Shown here: positions 17,550 through 26,285 of the stretch, piece by piece
Position numbering within the stretch: position 1 is the stretch's first letter
How the letters are laid out: each line of letters opens with the position of its first letter
NCBI RefSeq assembly: GCF_011045115.1
Contig: NZ_JAAKZG010000005.1
Coordinates: 62,001-126,000 of the forward strand
Direction of reading: 5' to 3'
Origin: Mesorhizobium zhangyense
GTDB taxonomy: Bacteria > Pseudomonadota > Alphaproteobacteria > Rhizobiales > Rhizobiaceae
DNA: 64,000 nucleotides
Notes under the pieces: model-generated
Seen by the model: the letters and a program-made list of their open reading frames with translations, nothing else
What the model was told of the DNA's origin: nothing
Database searches by the model: none
Position numbers and translations under genes: made by a program

Positions 17550-18362
17550 ATGGCTTCGCTGCCGGCGGATTTTGCGCCGGAAGCCGTTACCGCAATCCGC
17601 GATCGACTTGATCTGGCTCGTGCGGGCGGGCTGAAAATTCTGTTCGCCATTGAAAGCGGCAGCCGGGCCTGGGGCTTTCCATCTCCCGACAGCGACTATG
17701 ATTGCCGCTTCGTCTATGTGCGGCCGGTTCGCGATCATCTGGTCCTGCAGCCACCGCGCGACGTCGTCGAGTTCCCGATCGAGGGCGATATCGATGCCGG
17801 TGGGTGGGATTTGCGGAAGGCCCTGCTGCTTGCGCTCGGCGGAAATGCCGTTGTCGTGGAGTGGGCGAATTCGCCGATAGCCTATGAGGAGGCTGAAGGC
17901 TTTCGGGCGCGGCTCCTTGGTCTCCTTGCCGAAATCGTCGATCCGGCAAAAGTCGCGCGCCACTACCTCGGCCTGGCGCGTTCCCACATTTCCAGGATCG
18001 AGAATTCCGGCACCGACGTGAAACTGAAGAAGCTTTTCTATCTTATCAGGCCGCTAGTGGCGCTGGATTGGATGGAGCAGCATGCTTTCACCACATTGCC
18101 GCCAATGAGTTTGCCGGTCTGTCTTTCGCAAACCGAGGTGCTGCCGTCCGTTGCCGAAGAAATAGGCCGCATGATCGCAACCAAGGCCCAAACACGGGAA
18201 ATGGGTACGGGACCGATACCACCCGAGATCGCAGGGTATCTGGAAGCCAGATATGGCCACCACGAAATGAACATGCCTCCCTCGCTCAAGGACGAGAATC
18301 GGCGGAAGCGGGATCGTGCCCTGGCGGAAGACTTCTACCGGCAGGAAGCGGAAGGCGTCTGA
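17550..18362 (+). CDS. RlaP-like nucleotidyltransferase
   Basis: 270 residues with a polymerase-beta-type nucleotidyltransferase core: GSRAWGFPSPDSDYDCRFVYVRP gives the GS and DxD catalytic elements (about residues 39-60). The DUF-type C-terminal helical part (KKLFYLIRPLVALDWM) fits the RlaP family, known from RNA-ligase-linked loci, but no RNA ligase or repair gene is near. The substrate is unknown. It begins eight bases after sdhB and may be read through from the sdh transcript. Confidence 0.72.
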   Translation: MASLPADFAPEAVTAIRDRLDLARAGGLKILFAIESGSRAWGFPSPDSDYDCRFVYVRPVRDHLVLQPPRDVVEFPIEGDIDAGGWDLRKALLLALGGNAVVVEWANSPIAYEEAEGFRARLLGLLAEIVDPAKVARHYLGLARSHISRIENSGTDVKLKKLFYLIRPLVALDWMEQHAFTTLPPMSLPVCLSQTEVLPSVAEEIGRMIATKAQTREMGTGPIPPEIAGYLEARYGHHEMNMPPSLKDENRRKRDRALAEDFYRQEAEGV

Positions 18363-18406
18363 AAAGTGTCCTTGCCGTCGCGGCAAGGCTTTGCCAAAAG
18401 ACAGGG

Positions 18407-19042
18407 ATGAACACAGCGACAGACCTCCCCATCCTCAATCCCTCAGAAGCGCGCGTACTCGGCTGCCTGATCGAGAAGAAGGAGCTGACGCCGGACGTCT
18501 ATCCGCTGACGCTCAATTCAGCGCACGCCGCCGCCAACCAGAAGACGGCGCGCGAGCCGGTGATGGCGCTGGAGCAGGGGGAGGTGCACCGGGCGCTGAA
18601 GCTGCTTGAGCAGAAGGGGCTGGTTCGCCAGGTCTTCGGGTCGCGCGTCGAGCGCTACGAGCATCTTGCCGCGCAGCGCTTTTCGATGACATCGCCGCAG
18701 ATCGCCATTGTCGGCCTGCTCCTGCTGCGCGGGCCGCAGACGGTGAACGAGCTTCTGGCGCGCAGCGAGCGCATGGCGCGGTTCCCGTCGGTAGACGAAC
18801 TGCGCGAAGAACTCGACATGCTGATCGGCAAGCGCCCGGCGCTGGTGCAGGAAATCGGGCGCGGCCCCGGCCAGCGCGAGGACCGCTACGCCCATCTTCT
18901 GAGCGGGCCTGTCGATGTTGCCGCATTTGCAGCGCAGCGCAGCGTGTCATCTGTGCCGGCGTCTGATCTCGAAGTGCGGATACAGGCGCTGGAGGAAGAG
19001 GTCGCTGCCTTGCGCGCCCGCCTCGATGCGCTGGGCGCCTGA
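18407..19042 (+). CDS. YceH-family (DUF480) winged-helix protein
   Basis: 211-residue UPF0502/YceH protein with two tandem winged-helix domains. LNPSEARVLGCLIEKKELTPDVYPLTLNS and the N-x-K-T-x-R-x-P-V-M segment define the first, QIAIVGLLLLRGPQTVNELLAR the second. A coiled-coil-like C-terminus (VRIQALEEEVAALRARLDAL) follows. The biochemical role is not established. A small hairpin CTTGCCG/CGGCAAG lies just before the start. Confidence 0.88.
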   Translation: MNTATDLPILNPSEARVLGCLIEKKELTPDVYPLTLNSAHAAANQKTAREPVMALEQGEVHRALKLLEQKGLVRQVFGSRVERYEHLAAQRFSMTSPQIAIVGLLLLRGPQTVNELLARSERMARFPSVDELREELDMLIGKRPALVQEIGRGPGQREDRYAHLLSGPVDVAAFAAQRSVSSVPASDLEVRIQALEEEVAALRARLDALGA

Positions 19043-19163
19043 GCCGGCGACCGAAGATCGCCGGGAAGCAGTTCGTCACCTGAATAATCACGCCAGCGTG
19101 TTTCAGCTTGATTTTGAAACCTCTTGCGGTTCGGCTACGTCTTTACCGCAGGAGGATGTTTTC

Positions 19164-19778
19164 ATGGTGCGCAGAGCTTTCGCAGTAACCTGTCTTGCAC
19201 TTGCTGCCGCGCTGTCAGCGCCTGCAGGTGCCGCATTCGCCAAGACGCAGACGGCGATCTTTGCCGGCGGCTGCTTCTGGTGCGTGGAATCGGATTTCGA
19301 CCACGTGCCCGGCGTGACTTCAACCACCTCCGGCTATATCGGCGGCACGAACGACAATCCCACCTATGAGGATCACACCGCCGCTGGCCACCGCGAGGCG
19401 GTGAAGATAGAATTCGACGATACCAAGACCAGCTACGACAAGCTGCTTGACGCCTTCTGGCATTCGGTCGATCCGACGGATGGCGGCGGTCAGTTCTGCG
19501 ACCGTGGCCACAGCTATACGACCGCGATCTATGCGGTCGGCGCGGAGCAACTGGCCGAGGCGGAAAAATCGAAGGAAGCGATCGCGGCGGTGCTGAAGCA
19601 GCCGATAGCCACGGAAATCGTGGCGGCACCGACCTTCTGGCCGGCCGAGGATTACCATCAGGATTACTACAAGAAGAATCCGGTCCGCTACAAATACTAC
19701 CGCTATTCCTGCGGGCGCGACGACCGCATCGACGCAGTATGGGGCAAGGCCGCGCATCAGGGCATCGCCGCGCACTGA
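19164..19778 (+). CDS. msrA: Periplasmic methionine sulfoxide reductase MsrA
   Basis: Reduces S-methionine sulfoxide in oxidised proteins. The 204-residue protein begins with a signal peptide (cleaved near AAFA-K at residues 24-27), so this copy acts in the periplasm. The catalytic Cys37 is in GGCFWCVE. GYIGGTNDNPTYEDHTAAGHREAVKIEFD, the family core, and WPAEDYHQDYY follow. Downstream cysteines (GGQFCDRGHSY and YYRYSCGRD) can act in recycling. GGAGG lies eight bases before the ATG. A bidirectional terminator separates it from the convergent osmC. Confidence 0.94.
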   Translation: MVRRAFAVTCLALAAALSAPAGAAFAKTQTAIFAGGCFWCVESDFDHVPGVTSTTSGYIGGTNDNPTYEDHTAAGHREAVKIEFDDTKTSYDKLLDAFWHSVDPTDGGGQFCDRGHSYTTAIYAVGAEQLAEAEKSKEAIAAVLKQPIATEIVAAPTFWPAEDYHQDYYKKNPVRYKYYRYSCGRDDRIDAVWGKAAHQGIAAH

Positions 19779-19800
19779 GCGCGACTTGCCGCAACGAAAA

Positions 19801-19822
19801 ACGGGCGCTATACGGCGCCCGT
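19801..19822. terminator. Bidirectional terminator between msrA and osmC
   Basis: ACGGGCGC and GCGCCCGT form an eight-pair stem with loop TATACG, flanked by GAAAA on the left and TTTTCTTT on the right, so it can stop transcription from both convergent genes. Confidence 0.85.
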
Positions 19823-19843
19823 TTTCTTTGATGCACAGGGATA

Positions 19844-20269
19844 TCAGGCGAGGCTGGCGTTAAGCGTAACCTTGATCGCTCCGAGCGCCTTGGAAACCGG
19901 GCATTCGGCCTTGGCCTTCTCGGTCAGTTCCTTGAATTTAGCGGCGTCAATGCCAGGCACCTTGCCGGTGAGCGTGATGGCGCTTTCGGTGATGCCGGTG
20001 CCGGGAATGAGGGTGACCACCGCCTTGGCGTTCAATTCGTCGGCGGGCGTGCCGTTCTCGGCCAGGAAATGCGAGAGCTGCATGGCAAAGCAGCCGGCAT
20101 GGGCAGCGGCGATCAGTTCTTCCGGATTGGTGCCGGATTTGCCGCTCTCGTCCTCGAAACGCATCTTGAAGGAATAGGGCGCGGCCTTGAGGGCGCCGCT
20201 CTGGGTGTCGAGCGTGCCGGAACCCTCGGTGAGCGTTCCCTTCCAGATGGCGGTGGCGTGACGGTTCAT
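19844..20269 (-). CDS. osmC: OsmC-family peroxiredoxin
   Basis: 141-residue hydroperoxide-detoxifying protein of the Ohr/OsmC superfamily, OsmC branch. Cys60 in AAHAGCFAMQLSHFL and Cys123 in KAECPVSKALG are the redox pair. NPEELIAAAHAGC and the N-terminal ATAIWKGTLTEGSGT with TQSGAL are typical OsmC. The ATG at 20269 is preceded by GGGAGAACC. No OhrR-type palindrome is seen upstream, so control differs from ohr. Confidence 0.9.
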   Translation of the reverse strand: MNRHATAIWKGTLTEGSGTLDTQSGALKAAPYSFKMRFEDESGKSGTNPEELIAAAHAGCFAMQLSHFLAENGTPADELNAKAVVTLIPGTGITESAITLTGKVPGIDAAKFKELTEKAKAECPVSKALGAIKVTLNASLA

Positions 20270-20389
20270 GAGGTTCTCCCGTTTGATTTTGCAGGCCGAT
20301 GATGCGGCGACGGCTTGAATATAGCGCGCCTTTCTGCTTCTGCCATGTTTGACCGCTTTCGGGGCATGCGAAAAAGTCGATGTCAAAAA

Positions 20390-20416
20390 TGTCGGGAAGC
20401 ATGAACGCCTGTCGTC
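20390..20416 (+). promoter_or_regulatory. Possible ECF-sigma promoter
   Basis: TGTCGG (20390-20395) and CGTC (20413-20416) are separated by 17 bases. This resembles the TGTCGA/CGTC-type promoters reported for ECF42-class sigma factors, which are linked to DGPF/YCII proteins, and such a gene lies downstream. The ECF gene itself is not in the window. The match is short and unproven. Confidence 0.3.
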
Positions 20417-20462
20417 CTAGGGGCGGCCACGGAATGTTTCGTGGCGTGTGCAGGAGGTTCGA

Positions 20463-20684
20463 ATGTATTCGCTGCTTCACTCGAATATTGGAAAGATCGT
20501 TCCCAAACCCGGCGCGGTGACTGCCAATAGCTTTTGCATCCCGCCATCGGGCGTTGCGCGCCTGCTGGTCATGCTGACCGTCATCGTCTCTGCCGTGCAT
20601 GTTCTCGACGTTGCGTCGTCCTATGCTCCGGACAGGCAGCCGGGCCTTCTTGCGCAGGCAGATGTCACCTATGAGAGGAGATAG
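20463..20684 (+). CDS. Small single-span membrane protein
   Basis: 73 residues from an ATG with AGGAGG five bases before it. One hydrophobic helix (VARLLVMLTVIVSAVHVLDVA, about residues 34-54) divides two polar ends. It ends three bases before the YCII gene, whose ribosome-binding site overlaps its 3' end, so the two are likely co-translated. No family recognised. Confidence 0.55.
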   Translation: MYSLLHSNIGKIVPKPGAVTANSFCIPPSGVARLLVMLTVIVSAVHVLDVASSYAPDRQPGLLAQADVTYERR

Positions 20685-20687
20685 ACC

Positions 20688-21044
20688 ATGAAATATGTTT
20701 GCCTCGTCCATGGAGAAGAAGCCAAGCTCCATGCCATGTCGCCCGCCGAAATGAAGGCGCTCGACCACGATTCCGGCGCCTATGACGATTCGCTGATGGC
20801 CAGCGGCCATCTGATCGTCGCGCAGGCGCTGCAGCCGGTGAAGGTCACCAAAACCGTCAGGAACCGGAAGGGCAAGGTGCTGGTCACCGACGGTCCCTTT
20901 GCCGAGACCAAGGAGCAGCTTCTCGGTTTCCTGATGATCGAGGCCAAGGATTTCGACGAGGCTGTGGAGATTGCCGGCAAGGTGCCGCTGGCGAAGCTGG
21001 GCGCGATCGAGGTGCGGCCAGTCTATAATTTTCGCGGAGACTAG
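20688..21044 (+). CDS. YCII/DGPF-domain protein
   Basis: 118 residues of the YCII-related superfamily, DGPF subgroup. The features are MKYVCLVHGEEAKL at the N-terminus, MASGHLIVAQALQP, and the VLVTDGPFAETKEQLLGFLMIEAKDFDEAVEIA stretch that names the subgroup. These proteins are often encoded with ECF41/ECF42 sigma factors. Enzymatic function is unknown. A good AGAGGAGA site precedes the ATG. Confidence 0.9.
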   Translation: MKYVCLVHGEEAKLHAMSPAEMKALDHDSGAYDDSLMASGHLIVAQALQPVKVTKTVRNRKGKVLVTDGPFAETKEQLLGFLMIEAKDFDEAVEIAGKVPLAKLGAIEVRPVYNFRGD

Positions 21045-21133
21045 CTTCGCGCAAATCGTCGGACGTGCAACTTTTACGTGTTGAAAGGAGGGCATTGTTT
21101 CCTTATCCTGCCGCCGTTTTCGGGGGATTTGGA

Positions 21134-21661
21134 ATGCATATCCTGATTGCTGCGATCGGCCTCATGGGAGCTGCCGCCTTCTGGTGGTACCGGGTCAAAT
21201 ATATGAGCGAGGCGGCAAGCGAAGTTGCCGACGCGGTTGGCCGCGTGCGCGGCTCGGTGCGGCGCAAGAAGCTGCGCAAGCAGGCTGCACTTTCCCCGCT
21301 GACGGCCATCGACGATCCCATCGTGGCGGCAGCCACGCTGATCACGGCGGTCGTGTCGGAAGATACGCCGTTGACGCCGGAGCATGAAACCGCAATCCGA
21401 GAGGCCGTTTCCGGCATTGCCGACGCGAAGAAAACCGATGAGGCCGTCATCTACGGCAAATGGGCCGCTTCGCAGATCGATGACGCAAATGTCGTCATCG
21501 ACAAGCTCGCGCCGTTCTTGCGCGAACGTCTCGACGTGGATGAGCGCGAACAACTGGTCGCGATGGTCGACGGTGTCGCGCGGGCGTCAGGCGAGCGCTC
21601 GTTGGCCCATGATCAGCGCGTGCGACGCCTGCGCCAGAAGCTCGGCTTCGAGATCCACTGA
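21134..21661 (+). CDS. Membrane-anchored TerB-like helical protein
   Basis: 175 residues. One N-terminal membrane helix (MHILIAAIGLMGAAAFWWYRV) is followed by a basic stretch (VRGSVRRKKLRKQ) and an all-helical domain with acidic turns (ITAVVSEDTPLTPEHETAIREAV, DERLDVDEREQLVAMVDGVA), which suggests the TerB/co-chaperone-like fold. The match is by pattern only. It converges on the UbiH-type gene with a palindromic repeat exactly filling the gap. Confidence 0.6.
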   Translation: MHILIAAIGLMGAAAFWWYRVKYMSEAASEVADAVGRVRGSVRRKKLRKQAALSPLTAIDDPIVAAATLITAVVSEDTPLTPEHETAIREAVSGIADAKKTDEAVIYGKWAASQIDDANVVIDKLAPFLRERLDVDEREQLVAMVDGVARASGERSLAHDQRVRRLRQKLGFEIH

Positions 21662-21672
21662 TCGGTCCCTGG

Positions 21673-21718
21673 ACGCAATTCCGGACGGAAAACCGCTGCA
21701 CACTTTTCCTGGAATTGC
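21673..21718. repeat. Short palindromic repeat, copy 1
   Basis: GCAATTCC at 21675 and GGAATTGC ending 21718 bracket GGACGGAAAACCG and CACTTTTCCT. A second copy of the same pattern is at 25962-26006. It fills the 59-base gap between two convergent genes, a typical place for rhizobial palindromic units. Confidence 0.75.
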
Positions 21719-21720
21719 TT

Positions 21721-22968
21721 TCAGATCGACTCGCCTCTCAGCAGCCGGGGCGTATCCCCGGTCAGTCCCGATGCCTGCCTTATGAAAAACGACTTCATGC
21801 GCGGCATGCGGTCGACGAGGCCGAGGCCGATGTCGCGGGCTGCGCGCAGCGGGCCGAAATCATTGGAGAATAGTCGGTTCAGCACGTCGGTGGTGACGCC
21901 CATCTGCACCGTGTCGAAACGGCGCCAACGCTCGTAGCGCTGGAGCACGTCAAGCGCGCCGATATCCTGGCCGAGCCGATCGGCCTCGACAATGGTTTCG
22001 GCAAGGGCTGCCGAATCCTTGAAGCCGAGATTGAGGCCCTGGCCGGCGATGGGGTGGATGCCGTGGGCAGCATCGCCTGCGAGCGCGAAGCGTGGTGCGA
22101 CGAAGGCGCGGGCAAGGGTGAGGCCGAGCGGCCAGGCGCGCGGCTTGCCCTCGACGCGCAACTCGCCGAGCTTCAGGCCGAAGCGCTGTTCCAGTTCGCT
22201 TTCGAAGACGAGTTCGTCGCTGGCGACCAGCCGTTCGGCATCGGCGGTGCGCTCGGTCCAGACGATCGAAGAGCGGTTGCCGGTCAGCGGCAGGATGGCG
22301 AAGGGGCCGGCAGGCAGGAAATGCTCTTCGGCGCGGCCGTTGTGCGGGCGCTCATGGGCGATGGTGCAGACGATGCCGGACTGGCCGTATTCCCACTTCA
22401 CCGTCTTGATGCCGGCCATGTCGCGCAGCCGCGAATTGACGCCGTCGGCGGCAACCAGCAGGCGCGCGCCCAGCGAGGTGCCGTCTGCGAGGTGGATTGC
22501 TATACCGGCAACACCGGCCTCGAAGGAGCTGACGGCGACGCCTTCGATGATGTCGATGCCCAGCTCGCCGGCGCGGCGGCGCAGCGCGCCGTTCAGCACC
22601 TTGTTGGCGACCATGTGGGCGAAAGGCTCACCGGGCGCGACTTCGCCGTCGAAGGTCAGGTAGACCGGGCGAACGGGATCAGCAGTGCGCGAATCGGTGA
22701 CGATCATGTCGGTGATCGGCTGTGCCTGCGGCAGGATCTCGTCCCAGCAGCCGAGGCGGCCGAGCATGCGGCAGGCCGCGGCGGCGATTGCCGAGGCGCG
22801 GGTGTCGCGCTGCCAAACGCCTTCGGGTGCGGCGTCGACCACGGCGATGGCGAGATTGGGGCGTGCCTGCTTCATCGAGACGGCAGCGGCAAGGCCGACA
22901 TAGCCCGCACCCGCAATCAGCACGTCGAGCGTTGGTTCCTTGCGGTGTGTGCCTGCGTTTCCAGCCAT
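21721..22968 (-). CDS. UbiH/UbiF/COQ6-type FAD-dependent hydroxylase
   Basis: 415-residue flavoprotein monooxygenase of ubiquinone biosynthesis. It has the FAD Rossmann motif VLIAGAGYVGLAAAVSMKQ at the N-terminus, the RASAIAAAACRML segment, LLVAADGVNSRLRDMAGI, and the second FAD motif FALAGDAAHGIHPIAGQGLNLGFKD, which is diagnostic for the UbiH/COQ6 family. Which ring position it hydroxylates cannot be decided. The ATG at 22968 follows GGAGGATAGAGCG. Confidence 0.9.
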   Translation of the reverse strand: MAGNAGTHRKEPTLDVLIAGAGYVGLAAAVSMKQARPNLAIAVVDAAPEGVWQRDTRASAIAAAACRMLGRLGCWDEILPQAQPITDMIVTDSRTADPVRPVYLTFDGEVAPGEPFAHMVANKVLNGALRRRAGELGIDIIEGVAVSSFEAGVAGIAIHLADGTSLGARLLVAADGVNSRLRDMAGIKTVKWEYGQSGIVCTIAHERPHNGRAEEHFLPAGPFAILPLTGNRSSIVWTERTADAERLVASDELVFESELEQRFGLKLGELRVEGKPRAWPLGLTLARAFVAPRFALAGDAAHGIHPIAGQGLNLGFKDSAALAETIVEADRLGQDIGALDVLQRYERWRRFDTVQMGVTTDVLNRLFSNDFGPLRAARDIGLGLVDRMPRMKSFFIRQASGLTGDTPRLLRGESI

Positions 22969-23065
22969 CGCTCTATCCTCCGTCACTTTCGCTTCGCCTT
23001 GACTTCGGCGAATGTTCCTGTTGGAAACCGTGCCAATTCCTTCGCTTCGAAAAGGGTTCGAAACA

Positions 23066-23929
23066 ATGTCGGCTGCCATGCAGGAACTTCTTGCCATTCT
23101 CGACCTCGAGAAGCTCGAACACAACCTGTATCGTGGTCGCAGCCCCAAACTCGACTGGCAGCGCGTGTTCGGCGGGCAGACCATCGCGCAGGCGCTGGTC
23201 GCTGCGCAGCGCACGGTCGCGCCCGACCGGCATGTGCATTCGCTGCACGGTTATTTCATGCGTCCAGGCGATACGCAGGTTCCGATCATTTATGAAGTCG
23301 ACCGCATCCGCGACGGCAAGAGTTTCACCACGCGGCGGGTCGTCGCCATCCAGCACGGCCATGCCATCTTTTCGCTGGAAGCCTCGTTCCAGCTTGACGA
23401 GCCGGGGTTGGAGCATCAGGTGCCGATGCCGCTCGGCGTGCCGGCTCCCGACACGCTCGGCACCCAGAACGACCTGATCAAGGAGTTCGGCGATACGGTG
23501 CCGGAGGGCATTCGCCGCTATTGGGAGCGCGACAGGCCGGTGGAAATGAAGCCGGTGATGCTGAAGCACTATACCAGCCGCGAAAAGCTGGACCCGGAGC
23601 AGAATATCTGGATCCGCACCACTGGACCCGTGCCTGCTGATCGCGCCACGCAGGCCGCGGTGCTTGCCTATCTGTCGGATATGACGTTGCTCGACACCTC
23701 CACCTTCGCCCATGGACGCGCAGTCTTTGATCGCGACATCCAGGCGGCGAGCCTCGACCACGCCATGTGGTTCCACAGGCAGCATCCGCTCGACGGCTGG
23801 CTGCTCTATACGCAGGACAGCCCCTCGACGATCGGTGCGCGGGGTTTCACCCGCGGTACACTTTATGGGCAGGATGGCACGCTGATCGCCTCGGTGGCGC
23901 AGGAAGGGCTTATCCGCGTGAAGCGATAG
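23066..23929 (+). CDS. tesB: Acyl-CoA thioesterase II
   Basis: 287-residue double-hotdog thioesterase that hydrolyses medium and long acyl-CoAs. Landmarks are LEHNLYRGRSPKLDWQRVFGGQTIAQAL, the VHSLHGYFMRPGD segment, LAYLSDMTLLDTS with the conserved catalytic aspartate region, and SLDHAMWFHR near the end. The ATG at 23066 begins MSAAMQELLAIL. It faces away from the UbiH-type gene across 97 bases. Confidence 0.93.
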   Translation: MSAAMQELLAILDLEKLEHNLYRGRSPKLDWQRVFGGQTIAQALVAAQRTVAPDRHVHSLHGYFMRPGDTQVPIIYEVDRIRDGKSFTTRRVVAIQHGHAIFSLEASFQLDEPGLEHQVPMPLGVPAPDTLGTQNDLIKEFGDTVPEGIRRYWERDRPVEMKPVMLKHYTSREKLDPEQNIWIRTTGPVPADRATQAAVLAYLSDMTLLDTSTFAHGRAVFDRDIQAASLDHAMWFHRQHPLDGWLLYTQDSPSTIGARGFTRGTLYGQDGTLIASVAQEGLIRVKR

Positions 23930-23949
23930 CCTGCGGAATGTGCAAAATC

Positions 23950-23996
23950 TATAAATTGCCTAATTTATAGGCAGTCATATGGCCGCTCAAGCGGCC
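23950..23996. promoter_or_regulatory. Two inverted repeats between tesB and glnK
   Basis: TATAAATT-GCCT-AATTTATA (23950-23969) is a perfect AT-rich inverted repeat. GGCCGC-TCAA-GCGGCC (23981-23996) is a perfect GC hairpin without a T-run. The second may end tesB transcripts. The first could be a protein site; it does not fit the NtrC consensus. Confidence 0.4.
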
Positions 23997-24059
23997 GCTT
24001 ATACTGCGCTGCAACATAAACCCATTGATTTACAACGCTTTAATGCCGGTTCTGCGAAC

Positions 24060-24074
24060 TGGCACGGAGCTTGA
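24060..24074 (+). promoter_or_regulatory. Sigma-54 promoter of glnK-amtB
   Basis: TGGCAC-GGAGC-TTGA: the -24 GG and the -12 element are exactly ten bases apart as required for RpoN holoenzyme. The -12 dinucleotide is GA instead of the usual GC. It lies 89 bases before glnK, giving nitrogen-limitation control through NtrC, the rule for this operon. No clear NtrC enhancer was found upstream. Confidence 0.75.
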
Positions 24075-24144
24075 TTTACCCTGAACACTCTCCGGCTGCT
24101 CTCGGCAACCCGGCGAAGTCATGCAATCGCGGGTTCCCGCATAA

Positions 24145-24501
<357 letters not shown>

Positions 24502-24532
24502 GCGGGCCAATCGTATTCTCATGGAGATTTCA

Positions 24533-25918
24533 ATGAATATTCCCACCACCTTGAAGAAGGCGGCCAAAACCGCGCTTCTGGGCACGCTTGCCCTCGGCGC
24601 ACTTGGCACGCTCGCAGCCTTCGCCCAGGAAACCGCGCCGGCTGCCGTAGATGCTGCTGCGGCTGCTGCGCCCGCCGTTCCCGTGCCCGACAAGGGCGAC
24701 ACGACCTGGATGATGATCTCGACCATCCTCGTCCTGTTCATGGCCCTGCCGGGCCTGGCCCTGTTCTATGGCGGCCTCGTGCGCACCAAGAACATGCTTT
24801 CCGTCCTCATGCAGTGCACGATGATCGTCGCTGTCGTCATCATCATCTGGGTCGTCTACGGCTACTCCTTCGCCTTCGGTGGCGGCACCAGCCCGTATTG
24901 GGGCGGTCTCGGCAAGCTGTTCCTGTCGGGCGTCACGCCTGAGAGCACGGCGGCGACCTTCTCGGATGGCGTCGTCATCCCCGAACTGGTCTTCATCTGC
25001 TTCCAGATGACCTTCGCCTGCATCACGCCGGCCCTGATCGTCGGCGCGTTTGCCGAACGCATCAAGTTCTCGGCCGTGATCCTGTTCGTGGCGCTGTGGG
25101 TCACCTTCGTCTACTTCCCGATCGCCCATATGGTCTGGGATTCGAGCGGCATGATCTTCAACTGGGGCGCTCTCGACTTCGCCGGCGGCACGGTCGTCCA
25201 CATCAATGCCGGTATCGCCGCATTGGTCGGTGCGATCCTGGTCGGCAAGCGCAACGGCTACGGCCGCGACAACATGGCTCCGCATTCGATGACGCTGACC
25301 ATGGTCGGTGCCTCGATCCTGTGGGTGGGCTGGTTCGGCTTCAACGCCGGCTCCAACCTTGAAGCCACCGGTGGTGCAGCCCTTGCGATGATCAACACCT
25401 TCACTGCAACCGCCGGCGCAATCATCGCCTGGGTGGCGGTGGAATCGCTGTCGCGCAAGAAAGCCTCGATGCTTGGTGCCGCCTCCGGCATGATCGCCGG
25501 CCTGGTTGCGGTCACGCCCGCCGCCGGCATCGTCGGCCCGATCGGCGCGATCGTTCTCGGCGCCATCGCCAGCATCATCTGCTACTATTTCGTCACTGTC
25601 GTGAAGATCAAGGCCGGTTATGACGACTCGCTCGACGTGTTCGGCGTGCACGGCATTGGCGGCATCGTCGGCGCCATCGGCACCGGCATCTTCGCCTCGT
25701 CGGCGCTGGGTGGCATCGGCTATGCCGACGGCGTGACCATGGGCGCGCAGGTCTGGGTGCAGATCAAGGCTGTCCTCGTCACCATCGTCTGGTGTGGTGT
25801 CGGCTCTGCCATCCTCTACAAGATCGTCGATGTGATCGTCGGGCTGCGTCCGACCGTCGAAGCCGAATCGCAGGGCCTCGACCTCACCTCGCACGGCGAA
25901 GTGGCCTACCACTCGTAA
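24533..25918 (+). CDS. amtB: Ammonium transporter AmtB
   Basis: 461-residue ammonium channel of the Amt/Rh family. A cleavable signal peptide ends near AAFAQ, then come eleven membrane helices. Family signatures include FYGGLVRTKNMLSVLMQ, FAGGTVVHINAGIAALVGA, WVGWFGFNAGSN and DVFGVHGIGGIVGAIGTG with its pore histidine. Its start is 31 bases after glnK. A short palindromic repeat and then a strong terminator follow. Confidence 0.96.
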   Translation: MNIPTTLKKAAKTALLGTLALGALGTLAAFAQETAPAAVDAAAAAAPAVPVPDKGDTTWMMISTILVLFMALPGLALFYGGLVRTKNMLSVLMQCTMIVAVVIIIWVVYGYSFAFGGGTSPYWGGLGKLFLSGVTPESTAATFSDGVVIPELVFICFQMTFACITPALIVGAFAERIKFSAVILFVALWVTFVYFPIAHMVWDSSGMIFNWGALDFAGGTVVHINAGIAALVGAILVGKRNGYGRDNMAPHSMTLTMVGASILWVGWFGFNAGSNLEATGGAALAMINTFTATAGAIIAWVAVESLSRKKASMLGAASGMIAGLVAVTPAAGIVGPIGAIVLGAIASIICYYFVTVVKIKAGYDDSLDVFGVHGIGGIVGAIGTGIFASSALGGIGYADGVTMGAQVWVQIKAVLVTIVWCGVGSAILYKIVDVIVGLRPTVEAESQGLDLTSHGEVAYHS

Positions 25919-25961
25919 GCTTCCAACCCGGCGGCGCATGCCGTCGCCGGGACTGGCCTTT

Positions 25962-26006
25962 ACGCAATTCCGAACGGAAAACCGTTCACATTTTTCCTGG
26001 AGTTGC
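25962..26006. repeat. Short palindromic repeat, copy 2
   Basis: ACGCAATTCCG and GGAGTTGC bracket AACGGAAAACCG and CATTTTTCCT, matching copy 1 at 21673-21718 closely. It lies in the amtB 3' region before the terminator. Confidence 0.75.
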
Positions 26007-26052
26007 TCGAAAATCCCGTCGTGACCGGTTTGAAGGAGCTGGTCACGCCTTT

Positions 26053-26082
26053 GAGGCCCGGTTCGTCCGGGCCTCTTTTTTT
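26053..26082 (+). terminator. Terminator of glnK-amtB
   Basis: GAGGCCCGG and CCGGGCCTC form a nine-pair stem around TTCGT, followed by seven T's. It is 134 bases after amtB. The rest of the 367-base gap to the next gene holds only the repeat. Confidence 0.92.
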
Positions 26083-26285
26083 GGCCGCCAGCAAACATAT
26101 TCCGGGGACGTGATCGCCGAGTGCGCCCGAACTGCAACAGGGGGTGGTTTTCAGACGTTCACTTCACGAAAAAAATCACTCCGTTATATAGACAGCTAAT
26201 GAAAGCTGCCTATCTTGAGCGGCTGACGACACAAATCAGTTGCGGCAAGGCAGGCCCCATATTGTCGAAGCGTTCACCGGATACG

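Noticed and set aside
24530-26137. A 535-codon minus-strand frame over amtB, Asp/His/Gly-rich
   Set aside because: It is a shadow of amtB; the composition is the complement of hydrophobic codons.
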